A stretch of DNA of 64,000 nt, from assembly GCA_036154955.1 (NCBI GenBank), contig JAYZWL010000149.1, forward strand, positions 1 through 64,000. The letters run 5' to 3'. Shown piece by piece: positions 61,394 to 64,000 of the stretch; the stretch's first letter is position 1, and every line of letters begins with the position of its first letter. The notes beneath the pieces were generated by a model. That model was not told the origin of the DNA and ran no database searches. It was given only the letters and a program-made list of their open reading frames with translations. Origin of the DNA: Albimonas sp036154955 (lineage in GTDB: Bacteria; Pseudomonadota; Alphaproteobacteria; Rhodobacterales; Rhodobacteraceae). The translations under genes were made by a program, and so were the position numbers.

Positions 61394-62188
61394 ATGGCCG
61401 CGAAGGACACGGATGGACGAACCGGGCAGGTGCGCGCGATCACGCGCGCGGTCGCGGTGATGCGGGCGCTGGCCGACAGCCCCGAGGGGCTGACGCTGTC
61501 GGAGACGGCGCAACGCTCGGCCCTGGCCGCCTCGACCGCGCATCGCATACTGACCACGCTGGAGAGCGAACGTTTCGTGCGCTTCGACGCCGCCTCGGGC
61601 TGCTGGCAGGTGGGGGTGGCGGCGTTCACCGTGGGGGCCGCCTTCGCGCGCACCCGCGACGTGATCGTGATGGCGCGACCCTATATGCGCCGGCTGATGG
61701 AGACGACAGGGGAGACGGCGAACATCTTCCTCGAGTCGGGCGGCGAAATCGTCTGCATGGCCCAGGTGGAGAGCCGCCACGCCATGCGCGCCCTGACCCG
61801 GGTGGGCGGGCGCACCAAGATGCACTGGTCGGGGGCCGGCAAGGCGATGCTGGCCCATATGCGCCCCGAGCACGCCCGCCGGGTGATCGAGGAGCACGGT
61901 CTGCCCCGCGCCACCCCCCGCACCCTGACCGAGCCCGAGCAGCTCGCCGAGGCGCTGGAGCGCGCCCGCCGCGACGGCGTGGCGGTGGACGACGAGGAGC
62001 ACGCGGAGGGCCTGCGCTGCATCGGCGCCGCGGTGCTGACCGAGACCGGGGCCCCGGCCGCGGCCATCTCGGTCTCCGGTCCCAAGAGCCGCATCGGGGA
62101 CGAGCGCCTCATGCAGCTGCGCGAGCTGGTGGCCCGCGTGGTCGGCGAGGTGACCCGCGAGTTCGGCGGCCGTCCCCCGGGGGCCTGA
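61394..62188 (+). CDS. IclR-family transcriptional regulator of the pca cluster
   Basis: 264 residues. The N-terminal winged helix is ALADSPEGLTLSETAQRSAL with recognition helix ASTAHRILTTLE. The C-terminal IclR effector domain shows TGETANIFLESGG, WSGAGKAMLAHM, GVAVDDEEHAEGLRCIGAAV and AAISVSGP. AAGGAGG lies 7 bases ahead of the ATG at 61394, which decides the start. The divergent arrangement with pcaD suggests a PcaR/PcaU-type control by protocatechuate or 3-oxoadipate. Many alphaproteobacterial pca operons instead use the LysR protein PcaQ, which is absent here. Confidence 0.92.
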   Translation: MAAKDTDGRTGQVRAITRAVAVMRALADSPEGLTLSETAQRSALAASTAHRILTTLESERFVRFDAASGCWQVGVAAFTVGAAFARTRDVIVMARPYMRRLMETTGETANIFLESGGEIVCMAQVESRHAMRALTRVGGRTKMHWSGAGKAMLAHMRPEHARRVIEEHGLPRATPRTLTEPEQLAEALERARRDGVAVDDEEHAEGLRCIGAAVLTETGAPAAAISVSGPKSRIGDERLMQLRELVARVVGEVTREFGGRPPGA

Positions 62189-62245
62189 GGGGGCCCGGGC
62201 GCAGGCGCGCGTCGACGGGGGGCCGCATCGCCGGCGGAGGAGAAG

Positions 62246-62281
62246 CTCTCGAAGATCCGCCCCCTGAAGATCGTTCGAGAG
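62246..62281. terminator. Hairpin after the IclR gene
   Basis: CTCTCGAA-GATC (62246–62257) pairs with GATC-(G)-TTCGAGAG (62269–62281), a 12-bp stem with one bulged base. It lies 57 bases after the stop, without a T-tract. Confidence 0.45.
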
Positions 62282-63044
62282 TGTCGACCAAAGCCGCGTC
62301 GCAGGCGCGCCCCCGCAAGCCGCGGAGCGCTGATCGAACCGCCGCGGGCGGCGTGGGGAGGCCGGACGCCCTCAGCGATCTCCGAAGACGTGCGCGTCGC
62401 AGGCGCGCACGGCGCGTATCCGACGTCTGGCGCAGGCCTCGGGCGTCGAGAGGTCCCGGGTCGAGCCCGGGACGCGCCGGGTTGGCGGCCGATCGCGGAC
62501 GGCGGACATGTCAGGACCGCCCGATGACCGCCGGAGGCCAGCCTTTCCGTTCGCGCCGTCCTGCTTTCGGCGCACGCCCACGCGGGCCGGGTCGGGCAGG
62601 CGCGAAGCGGTCGCGCCGCTTCTCCCGGGGGACGGGTTCAGGCGCGCGGCAGGACACCCCCATCCGCCTCGACCGATCCGCCGGGAGCGACGACACGCCC
62701 GACCGGAGGCGCCGCGATGGGGCGCGCGGCCATGGGCGGCGCGCGGCGACCGGGACGAGCACCGCGCGCTCGCCACGCCCGTCCGGCTCGTCGCCTTCCC
62801 CGATGGGGCCGCGCCCGACGCAGGCCGCCCGCGCCTCCCCCCCGCGCCCCCCTCGCGGCGCCGCGCGGGCGCCCGGATCCGGCCCTCGGCCGGGTGGTCG
62901 CGCGGCCTCCGAACCCTCAGCCGGGCGAGGCCCATCCAGGCTGCGCGCGCGCAATGCGCCGCAGTCGAAGGAAACCGTCTCCCCCCTCTGGACGCGCCCC
63001 GCGGCCCTTGCTATACGCCGACCCGCCGACACGGCGCGGGCTGA
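62282..63044. other. Gene-free stretch with a diverged palindrome copy
   Basis: About 760 bases between the IclR gene and tRNA-Asn. A diverged copy of the dispersed palindrome (GAGAGGTCCCGGGTCGAGCC and onward) lies at 62448–62478. The frames here are Arg/Pro/Ala-rich and show no protein character. The tRNA promoter should lie just before 63045. Confidence 0.5.
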
Positions 63045-63119
63045 TCCGGCGTAGCTCAGTGGTAGAGCATCGGACTGTTAATCCGCTGGTCGTAGGTTCG
63101 AATCCTACCGCCGGAGCCA
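63045..63119 (+). tRNA. tRNA-Asn (GTT)
   Basis: A complete cloverleaf: acceptor TCCGGCG (63045–63051) pairs with CGCCGGA (63109–63115). The anticodon stem CGGA/TCCG encloses CTGTTAA with anticodon GTT at 63077–63079. The T-arm is GTAGGTTCGAATCCTAC, and the encoded end is GCCA. Confidence 0.97.
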
Positions 63120-63387
63120 TCCCGCCCCCTTTCGGTTCTTCCGACAACGTCGCACGAGACCGCCAAGCGCTTCCCCATCGGGGGCGCCGCGGTCACGTCG
63201 CGTCGCATCCGCGCCACAGGGCGCCGGCGTCGCGCGGCCTGCGCGCGGCCTCCGCGCCGCGGCGCCCTCTCGCCCCTCGGCGTTATAACTTGTATCGATT
63301 CCTCCGCCGGGGCGGGCCGCCCCGAGCCATGGCGACGCAGGCGCCGGCCTGACGCGCCGCAAGACACGGCCCGAACGGAGGAACCGC

Positions 63388-64000
63388 ATGTCCGCCCAGC
63401 CCCATCCCGGCCCCCACATGCCCGGAATCGACCCCGCGCTCGCCCATGCCGCGAGCGGGCTGACCGTCGCCGACCATTTCGCCGCCCGCGTCCGGCTCGG
63501 CCCCGACCGGCCGGCGGTGGAGGACGGGCGGCTGGCGCTCAGCTACGCCGCGCTCGCCGACCGCGCCGCCCGGCTGGCCGGGGTGTTCGCGGGTCGCGGG
63601 CTTGCGCGCGGGGCGCGCGTGGCGGTGCTGTCGGAGAACCGGGGCGAGTTCCTGGAACTGTTCCTGGCCTGCGCCCAGGCCGGGCTGATCGCCTGCTGCC
63701 AGAACTGGCGGTTGGCGGACGAGGAGCTGCGCCACTGCCTGCGCCTGGTCGGCCCGGCGGTGCTGCTCGCCTCCCCCCGCTTCGCCGAGACGGCCGCGCG
63801 CGTCGCCCCGGCGGGCTGCGAGGCGATGAGCTTCGGCGACGGCTACGAAGCCGCGCTCGCCGCCGCCGCCCCCGCCGCCCCCGACCCGGCCGTGCATCCC
63901 GAGGATGGGCTGCTGATCCTCTACACCTCCGGCACCACCGGCCTGCCCAAGGGGGCGTTGATCTCGCACCGGGCGGAGATCGCGCGGGCCATGGTGGCCG
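63388..64000 (+). CDS. AMP-dependent acyl-CoA synthetase (5' part, runs off the window)
   Basis: The frame opens at ATG 63388, with a strong GGAGGAA seven bases upstream, and stays open to the end of the window (204 codons). The visible part is the N-terminal half of an ANL enzyme: LTVADHFAARVRLGPDRPAV, a VAVLSENRGEFLELFLACAQ segment and the P-loop LYTSGTTGLPKGALISHRAE near residues 176–195, here with the full consensus. It would activate a carboxylic acid to its CoA thioester. Located after tRNA-Asn; an AT-rich patch near 63281–63300 (TTATAACTTGTAT) may be its promoter. Confidence 0.88.
   Translation, partial: MSAQPHPGPHMPGIDPALAHAASGLTVADHFAARVRLGPDRPAVEDGRLALSYAALADRAARLAGVFAGRGLARGARVAVLSENRGEFLELFLACAQAGLIACCQNWRLADEELRHCLRLVGPAVLLASPRFAETAARVAPAGCEAMSFGDGYEAALAAAAPAAPDPAVHPEDGLLILYTSGTTGLPKGALISHRAEIARAMVA

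Overview
The window is very GC-rich chromosomal DNA with dense, strongly GC3-biased genes. The gene content suggests an alphaproteobacterium of the Rhodobacterales type: a pcm–tolC pair followed by a proline-rich protein with a conserved C-terminal helix block, a pyrB–pyrC-like–plsY operon, 3-hydroxybutyrate dehydrogenase beside a patatin, and a pcaDCHG-type protocatechuate cluster. This placement is an inference from gene order and protein character; no rRNA is present. There is no phage, insertion sequence or CRISPR array.

Layout. 1–7 kb: a LysE exporter, an orphan peptide-binding protein, a candidate small RNA, bdhA plus patatin, a glutamine amidotransferase, a FrnE-like DsbA protein and a membrane protein. 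7–14 kb: mfd, a gene-free stretch of 1.57 kb, then dprA. 13.6–17.1 kb: a tightly overlapping operon read leftward as pyrB – nuclease-like protein – catalytically degenerate pyrC – plsY. 17–29 kb: GST, wrbA, valS, a secreted protein, an Lrp regulator divergent from an ornithine/lysine decarboxylase, the proline-rich protein, tolC, pcm and tRNA-Cys. 29–35 kb: a 57-residue protein, an NCS2 permease, an extended SDR and an acyl-CoA ligase.

35.5–52.4 kb is the most distinctive part. Two P-loop sulfotransferase-like genes and a third with a destroyed P-loop are interleaved with two GlfT2-like galactofuranosyltransferases, UDP-galactopyranose mutase (glf) and a DUF707 protein. A little further on lie cysQ (which removes the PAP left by sulfotransfer), kdsB, galU, galE and a GT4 glycosyltransferase. 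Together these could carry glucose-1-phosphate to UDP-glucose, UDP-galactose, UDP-galactofuranose and a galactofuranose-containing surface glycan, possibly sulfated. An enoyl-CoA hydratase, a small HNH protein, bfd–bfr and a TPR/Sel1-like secreted protein sit inside this interval.

54–62 kb is a protocatechuate catabolic cluster (pcaD, pcaC, pcaH, pcaG, a chemoreceptor, pcaB, all on the minus strand), divergent from an IclR regulator. The window ends with tRNA-Asn and the 5' part of a second acyl-CoA ligase.

A dispersed palindrome (GCGCCCCGGG…CCCGGGGCCTCGC) recurs in intergenic DNA, mostly where two genes converge, sometimes as an inverted pair. Other convergent junctions carry ordinary hairpins, so nearly every convergent junction has a candidate bidirectional terminator.
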